Shown here: piece after piece, positions 24,386 through 33,379 of the stretch
How the letters are laid out: every line of letters starts with the position of its first letter
Position numbering within the stretch: position 1 is the stretch's first letter
From: Metopolophium dirhodum
Taxonomy: Eukaryota > Arthropoda > Insecta > Hemiptera > Aphididae
Direction: 5' to 3'
NCBI RefSeq assembly: GCF_019925205.1
Contig: NC_083567.1
Location: 16,864,001-16,928,000, forward strand
Length of the DNA stretch: 64,000 nt
Notes under the pieces: model-generated
What the model saw: only the letters and a program-made list of their open reading frames with translations
What the model was told of the DNA's origin: nothing
Database searches by the model: none
Translations under genes and position numbers: made by a program

Positions 24386-24639
24386 CCCTATGGTATAGAA
24401 TATAGATATTAGGTGAACAATAGAAGTTAAGTATGTGACACTAAATTAATAGTTACCTATAACTTATAACGTTGTATTTGGAAAAAAAATTACCAGTTAT
24501 TAATTAAAATTGTATCTTATGACTATTATCAGTTATAAGTCATAACATATATTTCTATAAATTAAACCAAAATATTTATATATTTATATTAAGTACCCTG
24601 TATAGGTATGCACCTATTAATTTTAATTGTTCTACAAAC

Positions 24640-25015
24640 AGGGACTGGAAAAACGACGACGGCGTTTATATCTCGCGTATTTTATACATTTCTAGTCCGG
24701 AACTAAAATATGCGCCTACAACACTTGGATAGCGCATTTTTCGTGACATTAATTATTTGTTTTAAGTCTTAAAAGTAAATTTAAGTCCCAAAATATTATA
24801 AAAACAAACTTACTTTAATATTATCGACTCTTTCGGCGGAATATGAGGAAACGCTTTAGAATACAGCCAGAACTTAGAATATTGTGATTTATAAAAAATA
24901 AAATTATACGAAACGCAGTAAGTTTTTTGCTCATATCTTCTTTGCTTATTGAAATTTTAGAATTTTTAATCGACTGTGTCTTCTGCAACGACTTTGAGAT
25001 TTGCCATAGATTAAA
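24640..25015 (-). repeat. Dispersed repeat family B, copy 2
   Basis: Carries TCTCGCGTATTTTATACATT, a TTTTAAGTCTTAAAAGTAAATTTAAG block, AACAAACTTAC, TATCGACTCTTTCGG and TTTGCCATAGATTA in the same order as the other copies. The open frame on the minus strand here (24821-25144) is the longest of the three copies (107 codons) but has no recognisable domain. Confidence 0.6.
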
Positions 25016-25144
25016 TAAATAAATGATAGATATTATACTAGGTACGTCAATATGATGAATCCACGGATATAATATAATGCAACTTTTTATATCAAAGAGT
25101 TCTGTGTTAAGGACCAATTTGTTCATTGAAATTTGATATGACAA

Positions 25145-26270
25145 TAAACCTAAATAGTTTATAATTTTGAATTTGAATTATAATAATATGATATAGGTAT
25201 TATTTAAATTATTATTTTCGTTTATCAATTTAATTATTGATTAAGGTGGTGAATAGATATCAGAAGCACAACAATATTTTTATAAGAGCATATTGTATTT
25301 TATGAATTATTAAATAAAAATGTGATTACTGGATTTTAGAGTTAACATAAAGCCATAAACGTATACAGTAAATTCATCAAATACTATAATACCAACTATA
25401 TTTTTACAATGATGTGTGTTTTTTTTTTTTAAATATTTTTAATTATTTTTTCTTGTGGTCTGTATAAACGATAAGTATTCGTAATAAAGATTTAATTTTC
25501 ATATATAATATTATATTATAGGAACTCAGTATGTAATCATATGTTTATTTTTAGTTTAATTTAATTGTAGGTATTTAGTATAAATTTTGTAAATGATGTA
25601 CAAATGTATTTTTGGTGTTTTAAGGCTGCTGTAAGATCAATTTATGAGAATCCTTGCATTAAATTGTTAGGATTATTTGATATGAATAATTATTTTATTA
25701 CATATAGGTTTATTACATATTGGTAAGTCGATCAGAAACTATATTTACACTGAATGTTAATTGTAAAAAGCTATTAAAAAATCTATTATTTGTATTTATT
25801 TGTTAATAATAATTAAGACTTAAATATTAGCAGTAATCTTGTTCCTTTCACAAAATGTTTTTTAATTATTTTTAATATAATTTACATTTATCCCAAAGTG
25901 ATCTCTGAATAATCATTTAATGATGAATTTAATAGTTACATTCTCGGTTACATTAATTGGTTTATAAATTAAAATAAACTACAGTTTCCAGCTTCCACTA
26001 CAACATTATTTTATATTTTATTTTATGTTTTTAATTTTTTAAACGCAGTCTGCACCTTGTGTTGGTGATTTTACACGTAATATAATAAAATTGATACTAG
26101 TGATGAGTAGGTAAGTACCTTATTGTTTAATCAAATTATTTACACGATTATTAACTAAAAAAATATCTAAAATATATTGTATTATATAAAAATATAAAAT
26201 ATAAAGATTAATAACATTATATTGTTTTAAATACTTCGCGCAAACCTAAGGTAATACCCGGCGTATAGTA
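25145..26270. other. No gene seen
   Basis: A+T-rich spacer. A fragment ACAATGATGTGTGTTTTTT near 25407 belongs to the end of family A. Nothing else is recognisable. Confidence 0.4.
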
Positions 26271-26284
26271 TAACATGCAAAAAG

Positions 26285-26725
26285 GTGCGTATTAAACTTG
26301 GCGTGGTGAAACGAAGACGGTCTCGCGTATTTTATACATTGCGCTATTGGGATTAAACTTATAAATGCTTCTACGTCACCTAGTTAACAGATTGTCCTTG
26401 CAATAAATATTTAATTTAAGTCTAAAAAGTAAATGTAAAATAGTAGGTAATAATATGAAAACAAACTTACTCGTAAACATCTACTCTTCCGGTGAAACGT
26501 AGCTAGAGTGCCGCCATCGCCGAAGAAACAGCTATCTTCATCCATCTTTATCTAATCATCTCACTCCGATGAGCTGAAACTTGAAAGTATCGAAATATTT
26601 TATGAAAATAACCTGATCAAACGAAATTTGCGAATTAATAATAATTTATAATACAATAGTATTGCTGAAATTATTAGAATTGTTAACCGTCGCCGACGAA
26701 TTTCGACAATTGGCGATTGCCATAG
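26285..26725 (-). repeat. Dispersed repeat family B, copy 3
   Basis: Has TCTCGCGTATTTTATACATT, GCTTCTACGT, GTCTAAAAAGTAAATGTAA, AACAAACTTAC, CATCTACTCTTCCGGTGAAA, GAAGAAACAGC and GATTGCCATAGAT in family order. It is closest to copy 1 around the AGTCTAAAAAGTAAATG and TCTTCCGGTGAAAC blocks. Confidence 0.6.
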
Positions 26726-27108
26726 ATATCATAAAATATATTATTTACTATGATAAATCCAAAGAACTTATATATTATTATAGAAGTACTCAGTATACCT
26801 ATACGGTATATTCATAAATCGTATTTACAGAAATCTTTGTGATCTGCAATGCACCTATTCTGGTTTTCTATTTCAATTATAGTTCGCATGCCAAATTTAA
26901 CTATACAAACTGGTCCGCAAGTTTATAGACATTCTAATACATTCTCCCGCCAGTGCCAATAGACACAGTGTTTGAGAAGTTATATTTTTTTGGTTAAAAT
27001 ATATTATCATATACAAATACGATAATAAACAAATAATAATAATTCAACTTAACCGGCTACGGTATTAATAATATTTAATAATATCAATATAAATATAGTA
27101 TACAATAT

Positions 27109-27236
27109 CGTAGGCTGACAAATCGTCTCCACTTAAAATCGTTTTTCGTATAGTATGATATTATATCATTGAATTCAAATTTAACACTATCCATAACAGT
27201 CACCCACTTGTAACCTACTGTTTAGCAGAGTGACTT
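27109..27236 (+). repeat. Repeat family A, 3'-end fragment
   Basis: Only the terminal block is present (TAGGCTGAC, AATCGTTTTTCG, ATGATATTATATCATTGAA, CACTTGTAACCTACTG, AGCAGAG). It lies immediately before a second, longer copy. Confidence 0.75.
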
Positions 27237-27250
27237 CCAATTTTTTTTTT

Positions 27251-28432
27251 TAGATTCTGAGGGAAGCGATGAATGTATTGATTTTACAATGATGTGTGTT
27301 TTTTTAAAATTTTTTTTTGTGTCTGTCATCACCTTTTAGGACAGTAAAAGTGCTTGAATTTTCTTTAACAGTAACTTTTCTGATAGGAAAGTGAATCTAG
27401 TTGGTACTATGGGGGGTCAAAAGTGAAATTTTCCCAGTAGTTTTCAAAAGCGACGTGAAAAACAAAGGAAAAACGGGATTTTTTTATGCGAAGTCCGTTT
27501 TCGAGAAAATCGATTTTGGTTTTTGGTGCAACTCTAAAACAAATGACTGTAGGTACATTAAATTTTGACTGAATGCTTATATTAGCATTTTCTATACTCC
27601 ATAACATTTTCCAAATATTTTGACTTATTTTGAGCTGTTTACGGACATTTTTAGTTTCCATTTTATTTTAGTTTTTTTTTCTATAAATATCAATAAAATG
27701 TTATTTGTTGGTTAAAAAAGCTTTAAAATTTAATAGAAGGCTCCTAGGTTATTGTTTTAAAGGCAGATGAAAAAAATTAAAAATCCTAAGTCACTGTTTT
27801 TATTTATAAGCATTAAAAGTTCAAATTTTGACAAAATACGGAAAAATCACGAAAATTAGCAAATTATTTTGACTCAAAATTTTTGAGTTGAGAATTCATA
27901 AAAATTTTTTCTTTTTAAATCTAAGATTTTAAAATGTAATATAAGATTACTCATAAGTTTGTCTATAAATATCAATAAAATTTTATTTGTTGGGTAAAAA
28001 AGCGTGAAATTTTAATATAAGGCTGTTGATATATCGTTCTAATATCAGTTAAAAAATATTAAAAATACATATGCTCAATTTTTATTTATAAGCATTTAAA
28101 GTTCAAATTTTGACAACATTTATCAAATTTATAATTTAATAATTTTTTTGTAGTTAAAAATTTATAAAATGTTCAACTTTTGTAGCTAAGGATTAAAAAT
28201 TTAAAACAAGGTTCCACATAAATAGGTTATATATAAATTACTTTATTCACTATAATATCATCAAATATACTTGGTAATATCATAGGCTGACGGACCGTTT
28301 TCGCTCAGAATCGTTTTTCTTATACAATGATATTATATCATTGAATTAAAATTTAACACCATCCATTACAGTGACCCACTTGTAACCTACTGTACAGCAG
28401 AGCGACATCTACTTACCCACCTTTTTTTAATT
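27251..28432 (+). repeat. Repeat family A, full-length forward copy
   Basis: Runs from GATTCTGAGGGAAGCGATGAATG to the CCACTTGTAACCTACTGTACAG...CCCACC end. The 5' GATTCTGAGCGAA-type motif is mirrored by TTCGCTCAGAATC near 28305, so the core could have a 13-bp inverted repeat. The 3' module contains the palindrome CAATGATATTATATCATTG. The interior has at least two related modules (TTATTTATAAGCATT(A/T)AAAGTTCAAATTTTGAC near 27797 and 28083). Non-coding. Confidence 0.8.
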
Positions 28433-28767
28433 GGCATCCCTTTTTATTTAATTCCTGATAAACGAGTTTTGGATAAGTACCTACCTACATAATAGGTACC
28501 TGTCCTACCTATATTAATTTAAAACTATTTTTAACACGACGTATTTACTTATTATTTTTGTCTTTTAGTTTATCTAATTTTGTATGACTTAAATATGTTT
28601 CCTTTATACCCAAATAATTTTTAAGTAGCTATAAATAATATAGAACTCAATTTTATTTTAACAATAAATACTTTTATTAATACAGTGTTGACTTTGTAGA
28701 TGGGTAGTAATAAATTAACTGTACATTCAGGATTACATGCATTCAGGTGAATAATTATAAGATTGCA

Positions 28768-28825
28768 ATGATAGATGTAAGATGTAAGATGTTAGATGTA
28801 AATTGTAAGATGTAAGATGTATTGT
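28768..28825 (+). repeat. Heptanucleotide microsatellite (TGTAAGA)n
   Basis: Seven or so imperfect units of GATGTAA/TGTAAGA in tandem, with one or two substituted units in the middle. Confidence 0.8.
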
Positions 28826-29061
28826 TGATTCATCAATACGATGCTTGGTGGACTTGAGGTCTTCCCATGTTCAGCGACCGGCGTCGACCCGTTTTGTGGT
28901 ACAGCGGAAACTTCGTACAGCGACTGTTCGACAAAGACACTGTAATATTATTTGAAAAATATTATTTCTACTTAATCGTAATAACTGGGTATAATGAGTT
29001 TAATATTATATTATATTACAACAAATATTAAGTACCTATATTATTAGCTTCTAATAATTGG

Positions 29062-29240
29062 GACGTCATTTTTGTAGATATTGATCCGGACAAAATGATA
29101 CTGGCCCAGCGCTATGCCACGGTTTATGGCTATGGCGTACCTATCCGATGAAATTGTTGGAGACTCTTTCAAACTGGGCAATCTGATAAACGGTGACGTG
29201 ATCGTTACTTCGCGGCCATCATAGGGTAGACCAGAACACA
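29062..29240 (+). pseudogene. TGS1-like RNA cap methyltransferase fragment, broken
   Basis: The plus-strand frame from 29062 reads DVIFVDIDPDKMILAQRYA, then TVYGYG. This matches the SAM-binding motif region of trimethylguanosine synthase-type Rossmann methyltransferases (a V/AIDIDP..K...A..NA.VYG pattern). After a frame slip near 29138-29146 it continues DEIVGDSFKLGNLINGDVIV then TS.P..G.PE, recalling the family's catalytic SPPWGGPEY, with a stop replacing the tryptophan. So it has at least one frameshift and one stop, and no flanking exons. It is a dead fragment or retrocopy piece. The minus-strand open frame over it is a shadow. Confidence 0.5.
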
Positions 29241-29427
29241 CAAAAATGTAGGTCATCGGGCTGTCGGCTGTATGTATGATAAAGTCCTGGAAGTGGGAAT
29301 TACAATAGCCCCTAAAATGCTGTTACACCTCAACCTTAATAAAAACAAAGAATGATTAAAAAATGGCAACGGAATTGGCCTACAAATCTGAAAATAAGTT
29401 TATGGACAGATAACTTCTCAACGTCAA

Positions 29428-29590
29428 ATATACTTGGTAATATCATAGGCTGACTGACTGTTTTCGCTCAGAATCGTTTTTCTTATACAATGATATTATA
29501 TCATTGAATTAAAATTTAACACCATCCATTACAGTGACCCATTTGTAACCTACTGTACAGCAGAGCGACATCCACTTACCCACCTTTTTT
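29428..29590 (+). repeat. Repeat family A, solo 3' end
   Basis: About 160 bp, starting TCAAATATACTTGGTAATAT and ending CCACTTACCCACC. It is nearly identical to 28260-28425 and 55493-55656. The 3' module therefore occurs alone, as expected for 5'-truncated insertions. Confidence 0.85.
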
Positions 29591-30138
29591 ATTTTTATCG
29601 TATTTAAACTAATTTATTGACTTATAAACATCATAAGATAAAATACCTATTGTAAATCAGAAATTCTAAACGTGATGTTAGCAAATAAGTAGGTACGAGT
29701 CGTAGCTACATACATCAAAGGTAGTATGAAGAATTACAATTTTAAAGTTACAGTTTTGGATCAAGTGATTGAGTTACTTTTCTAAAAATATTATTTATAT
29801 AAGCAATAAGATAATTAGGTAATTATGTTAAGCTATAAAAAAATATTTATGTATACTTAAATTATGAGTCTATTAAAATGTATATATAATATATGTTTTT
29901 GATACATATTATATATATTTGTATATAGTTTTTAGAGGCATATAAAAATTCAAGGCTCCCTTCCATAGTTACATCATCATTTATTAGATAAATACAATGT
30001 TTTCTCCTCGTGTATGATTTGATAGTAAAAAATCAAAACAGATCGAAAACTAAAATAATAATTAGGTGTGAATAATTTATAATTGGTAATACGACTAAGA
30101 TAACTAATAACTAATAAGTAGTAACTACACATTTTCTT
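29591..30138. other. No gene seen
   Basis: A+T-rich spacer with TATATA-rich palindromic stretches near 29880-29935. Confidence 0.4.
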
Positions 30139-32102
30139 ATATTATATTTTATTTTATTTTATTTTATTTGATAATTATACGCCCCGAAGAGCATTTGGTT
30201 AACAAAAATAAGCGAAGTAGGTAAATTACATAAGTAGAAAATAAATTGACAATTATATATAGATAACAGGTAAAAAGTAAAGTGGTAGGACTAAAGTTGG
30301 TTTAATAGGTGTAACATTCTGTGGAGAGGCTGGTTGTGACCATACGAGGTGAGATGGGTAGGGATAGAGAAAAGAGAATGGTGTCTAGTAGAGTAAGAGG
30401 GAATGCGAAATGAAACAGTGGCTAGTAGGTCGGGGGAGTCGATGGTACCATTGAGGAGAGACGAGATGAACATGAGATCTGCGTGTTTACGGCGAGATGT
30501 CAGAGTTGGGATATTGAGAATGGAGCGTATAACGTTATAATCATGAGCTGTGTGCTCAATATTTAATAAAAAGGCAGCAAAAGACAGGAAACGATTTTGT
30601 ACTCGTTCCAGACGCAATTGATCACAGGCCAGATAAGGAAACCAAACTACCGATCCATACTCGAGGATGGAACGGACAAGGCTGAAGTAGAGGGTACGGA
30701 GACAGGTGGCGGAGGTAAAGAGGGATGTGTTTCGTTTGATGAATCCGAGGATCTTCAAGCTCTTACCAACAGTGACATTTAAGTGGTGTTTGAAGGAGAG
30801 TGTGGGCGATAGAAAGAAGCCTAAGTCTTTGATAAGATGGACGCGAGAGAGGGGGGAGCTGCCAAGGTGGTATGAGTGTAGTAAGGGGCTACGTTTCCTA
30901 GAGAAAGTCATAGCGTGACATTTGTCCAAGTTGAGGGGCAGGTTAAGGTGACGCGTCCAAACGAAGAAATCATCCAATTCGGCTTGTAATAAAAGGCAGT
31001 CAGAGGGTGAGTCAATTTTATAAAAAATTTTTATGTCATCCGCAAATAGGAGAACCTTGGCAAAAGAGAAACACTTATCTATGGAGTTTACAAATATTAT
31101 AAAAAGAAGAGGACTCAGATGACCTCCCTGTGGAACACCAGAGGAAATTACTGACAACTCTGAAACGGCTCCTTTTAGTTTAACAAATTGTCTACGAGAT
31201 GTTAAGTAGGATGCGAACCAGGAGATGAGTGGTTGGCCGATACCGAGCGAGTCAAGAGTGGCAATGAGAAGTCCATGGTCTACTGAGTCAAACGCTTTCT
31301 TGAAGTCAGTAAAGATTGTGTCAACTTGACTATTTGCTTCAAAACTGTTTAGTATGTAGGTGGTGAAAGAAATGCTACTGGTGATGGTTGACTTGCCAGG
31401 ACGGAAACCATGTTGAGAGTCAATAACTATGTGATTGAGGCTTCTTTTAATACAGGAATAAACAATGGATTCAAGGAGTTTGGCCAGGTGAGGCAAGATA
31501 GAAATGGGTCTATAGTTGGAAACGTCAGAGCGGTCACCAGCCTTGAAGATGGGGGTGATAGAACAGGTTTTCCATATATCGGGGACAATGCCTTCGTCTA
31601 GGGAGCGTCTGAACAGGATGAAGACTGGAGCGGCAATAGCATGCCGACAACTATATAGTAGACGAGCAGAGATGCCGTCTGGCCCGTTAGAATTATTATT
31701 TTTTAGTGAAGCAAGTGCAGAATGGACGTCATCAAGACTGAAGTGGCAGTTTGACGGTAGATTATATGGGTATAGATTATCTAAATGGGTACTAGATGGT
31801 GAGGGGAGAGGAGGCTTGAAAACGGATAGGAAATATTTAGAGAATAGATTTGCTGAATCAACAGGGGAAGAGGCTGATTCGTCATGGAGATGAACAGTAG
31901 AAGGGATTGGAGGGTTAGATTTTAGATCTTTAGTAAATTTCCAGAAGTGAGAAGGATTGGTTGAGATGGCATTTTCGGTTTTTTTGATGTAAAGAGAATA
32001 ATCAAATTTGGACTGACGTTTACATTTGGCGCGCAGTTGAGAGAATATCGTATAGTCAAGAGCAAGGTTGGAACGTTTGAAGGCTAATATATACCTAACC
32101 AT
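30139..32102 (-). mobile_element. Jockey-like non-LTR retrotransposon, 5'-truncated
   Basis: The element runs on the minus strand from a truncated 5' end at about 32102 to an A-rich (TAAAA)n tail at about 30170-30140. It keeps only the region downstream of the endonuclease: no ORF1 and no apurinic endonuclease domain are present. Its 5' junction coincides with a 19-bp perfect hairpin. No convincing target-site duplication was found. Confidence 0.85.
30291..32102 (-). CDS. LINE reverse transcriptase, uninterrupted
   Basis: About 600 residues, encoding the reverse transcriptase that copies the element RNA at a nicked target. Motifs occur in family order. Domain 1 is NYRPISILPHLAKLLE. Domain 2 is HGFRPGKST. 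Motif A is TDFKKAFDSVDH, with the first catalytic Asp. Motif B is SGVPQGGHLSPLLF. Motif C is LLFADD, with the catalytic Asp pair. Motif D is LNLDKCHAMTF and motif E is IKDLGFFL. The C-terminus is a Cys/His-poor thumb region and there is no RNase H domain, as in Jockey-clade LINEs. The first ATG is at 32102; a TTG-initiated frame extends two codons further. No stop or frameshift interrupts it, so the insertion is likely young, although it lacks endonuclease and cannot move by itself. Confidence 0.9.
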   Translation of the reverse strand: MVRYILAFKRSNLALDYTIFSQLRAKCKRQSKFDYSLYIKKTENAISTNPSHFWKFTKDLKSNPPIPSTVHLHDESASSPVDSANLFSKYFLSVFKPPLPSPSSTHLDNLYPYNLPSNCHFSLDDVHSALASLKNNNSNGPDGISARLLYSCRHAIAAPVFILFRRSLDEGIVPDIWKTCSITPIFKAGDRSDVSNYRPISILPHLAKLLESIVYSCIKRSLNHIVIDSQHGFRPGKSTITSSISFTTYILNSFEANSQVDTIFTDFKKAFDSVDHGLLIATLDSLGIGQPLISWFASYLTSRRQFVKLKGAVSELSVISSGVPQGGHLSPLLFIIFVNSIDKCFSFAKVLLFADDIKIFYKIDSPSDCLLLQAELDDFFVWTRHLNLPLNLDKCHAMTFSRKRSPLLHSYHLGSSPLSRVHLIKDLGFFLSPTLSFKHHLNVTVGKSLKILGFIKRNTSLFTSATCLRTLYFSLVRSILEYGSVVWFPYLACDQLRLERVQNRFLSFAAFLLNIEHTAHDYNVIRSILNIPTLTSRRKHADLMFISSLLNGTIDSPDLLATVSFRIPSYSTRHHSLFSIPTHLTSYGHNQPLHRMLHLLNQL

Positions 32103-32128
32103 ACTCAATTATGGTTAGGTATATATTA
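32085..32128. repeat. 19-bp perfect hairpin at the LINE 5' junction
   Basis: TAATATATACCTAACCATA at 32085-32103 is followed, after a six-base loop, by its exact reverse complement at 32110-32128. The inner arm is the first codons of the LINE frame, so the outer arm is a foldback copy of element sequence. Confidence 0.9.
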
Positions 32129-33125
32129 TAATTATTGAAGTGTATACCTTTAATAAGCTCTAAAGCTCAAATATTTGTAATACTTCACGAAATATTTTGT
32201 AGGTATAATATATAGTCCATTCCAATGTTTAGGTATTTTTATAACATTTTTAACTTGGAATACATAAAATACTTCTAAACAATAATAAAAAAAAGAACCT
32301 TACATTTACATCTAAATAACACGAGTAGTTAAGTTTGACAAAATTGATATTGAAAAATATATTATATTTTTGAAATTTTCTCATTTACTTATACAAAAAA
32401 AAAATAGATATTATATTTCACATATAAATAAATATAGGTATCAATAATATAGTAAGGTGTTTTGCAAGATTGCTATAGAGTTTGAAAAACTGCATTGACG
32501 TAAAGGACAATTAAAAATATAACAAATTATAAATCTTTAATAAACCAAAATATAACAACAGAATATGTATAAAAATTAATGTCGATCATTGTTTTTGAAA
32601 AAGAGTTGCTAACCACGCGACGTTATTCGCCAAAAAAATGTGTTTGATTATTGTCGAACAAACATGGTAAACTTTGACGTGACTTTAACTGTGGGCGAAG
32701 AAAAATAAAACGAATTTTGTTTTTTCAGTGATGTCAATCGTTAAATTCACGTTAATTTACCAAACGACGATGGTGAAGACGTATATTCTGCAGAGGAACC
32801 GTAATCCGTTTTCATCTGCATGAAACTCCGAACACCGACTATAAAAATATATCATTATATAATATTTAAATAATATGTCATTATAATATTTTATTATTAA
32901 ATCATAAGCTTATTGTTATATGTAGTTCCATGTTCAGAGTATCTATAATTTAATAATCGCGCATAATTCAAGAGACACGAACAGTGCTTTGTCTTTAAGT
33001 GCTTAGTGGATCAAACGACGAACAAGGTATACCGGAATAATAATGTATAAGCATTTATTATTTAATAATTAGTATATTTTATATTCCTTGTATGCATGTA
33101 GGTACACAAATTGTACTTTAAGAGG
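32129..33125. other. No gene seen
   Basis: A+T-rich sequence between the LINE and the 3' end of the transporter gene. No repeat or reading frame can be assigned. Confidence 0.4.
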
Positions 33126-33147
33126 CTTTATGATATTATAAAATCCC

Positions 33148-33270
33148 TTGCCCCCCCCCCCCCTGGAGCCGCCCCTGAAGTATGTATCATTTATCATTAT
33201 AATAATATTATATGTTATCAGTGGCATAGCCAGAAATTTTGTATGGAGCGGGGCTAAGTGTTTAAGTCCC
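33148..33270. mobile_element. Two solitary hAT-like ends
   Basis: CCTGGAGCCGCCCCTG ending near 33177, after a C run, is the usual right terminus of a hAT-like aphid repeat. CAGTGGCATAGCCAGAAATT starting near 33222 looks like a left terminus of another. The matching opposite ends are not visible nearby, so both are fragments. Confidence 0.4.
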
Positions 33271-33379
33271 ACTAAAAAATCCAGTACATACAAAAACCAT
33301 ACATTTTACTTTAAATACGCTTTTTGTAAAATCTTTTTTTTAATATAATATAGGATACAAATAAACAAGGTCAATGTGG

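Noticed and set aside
29044..29256. 70-codon minus-strand frame
   Set aside because: It is antisense to the TGS1-like fragment, whose plus-strand frames carry the recognisable motif.
30597..31893. Plus-strand frames of 60-125 codons over the LINE
   Set aside because: Shadows of the minus-strand reverse transcriptase.
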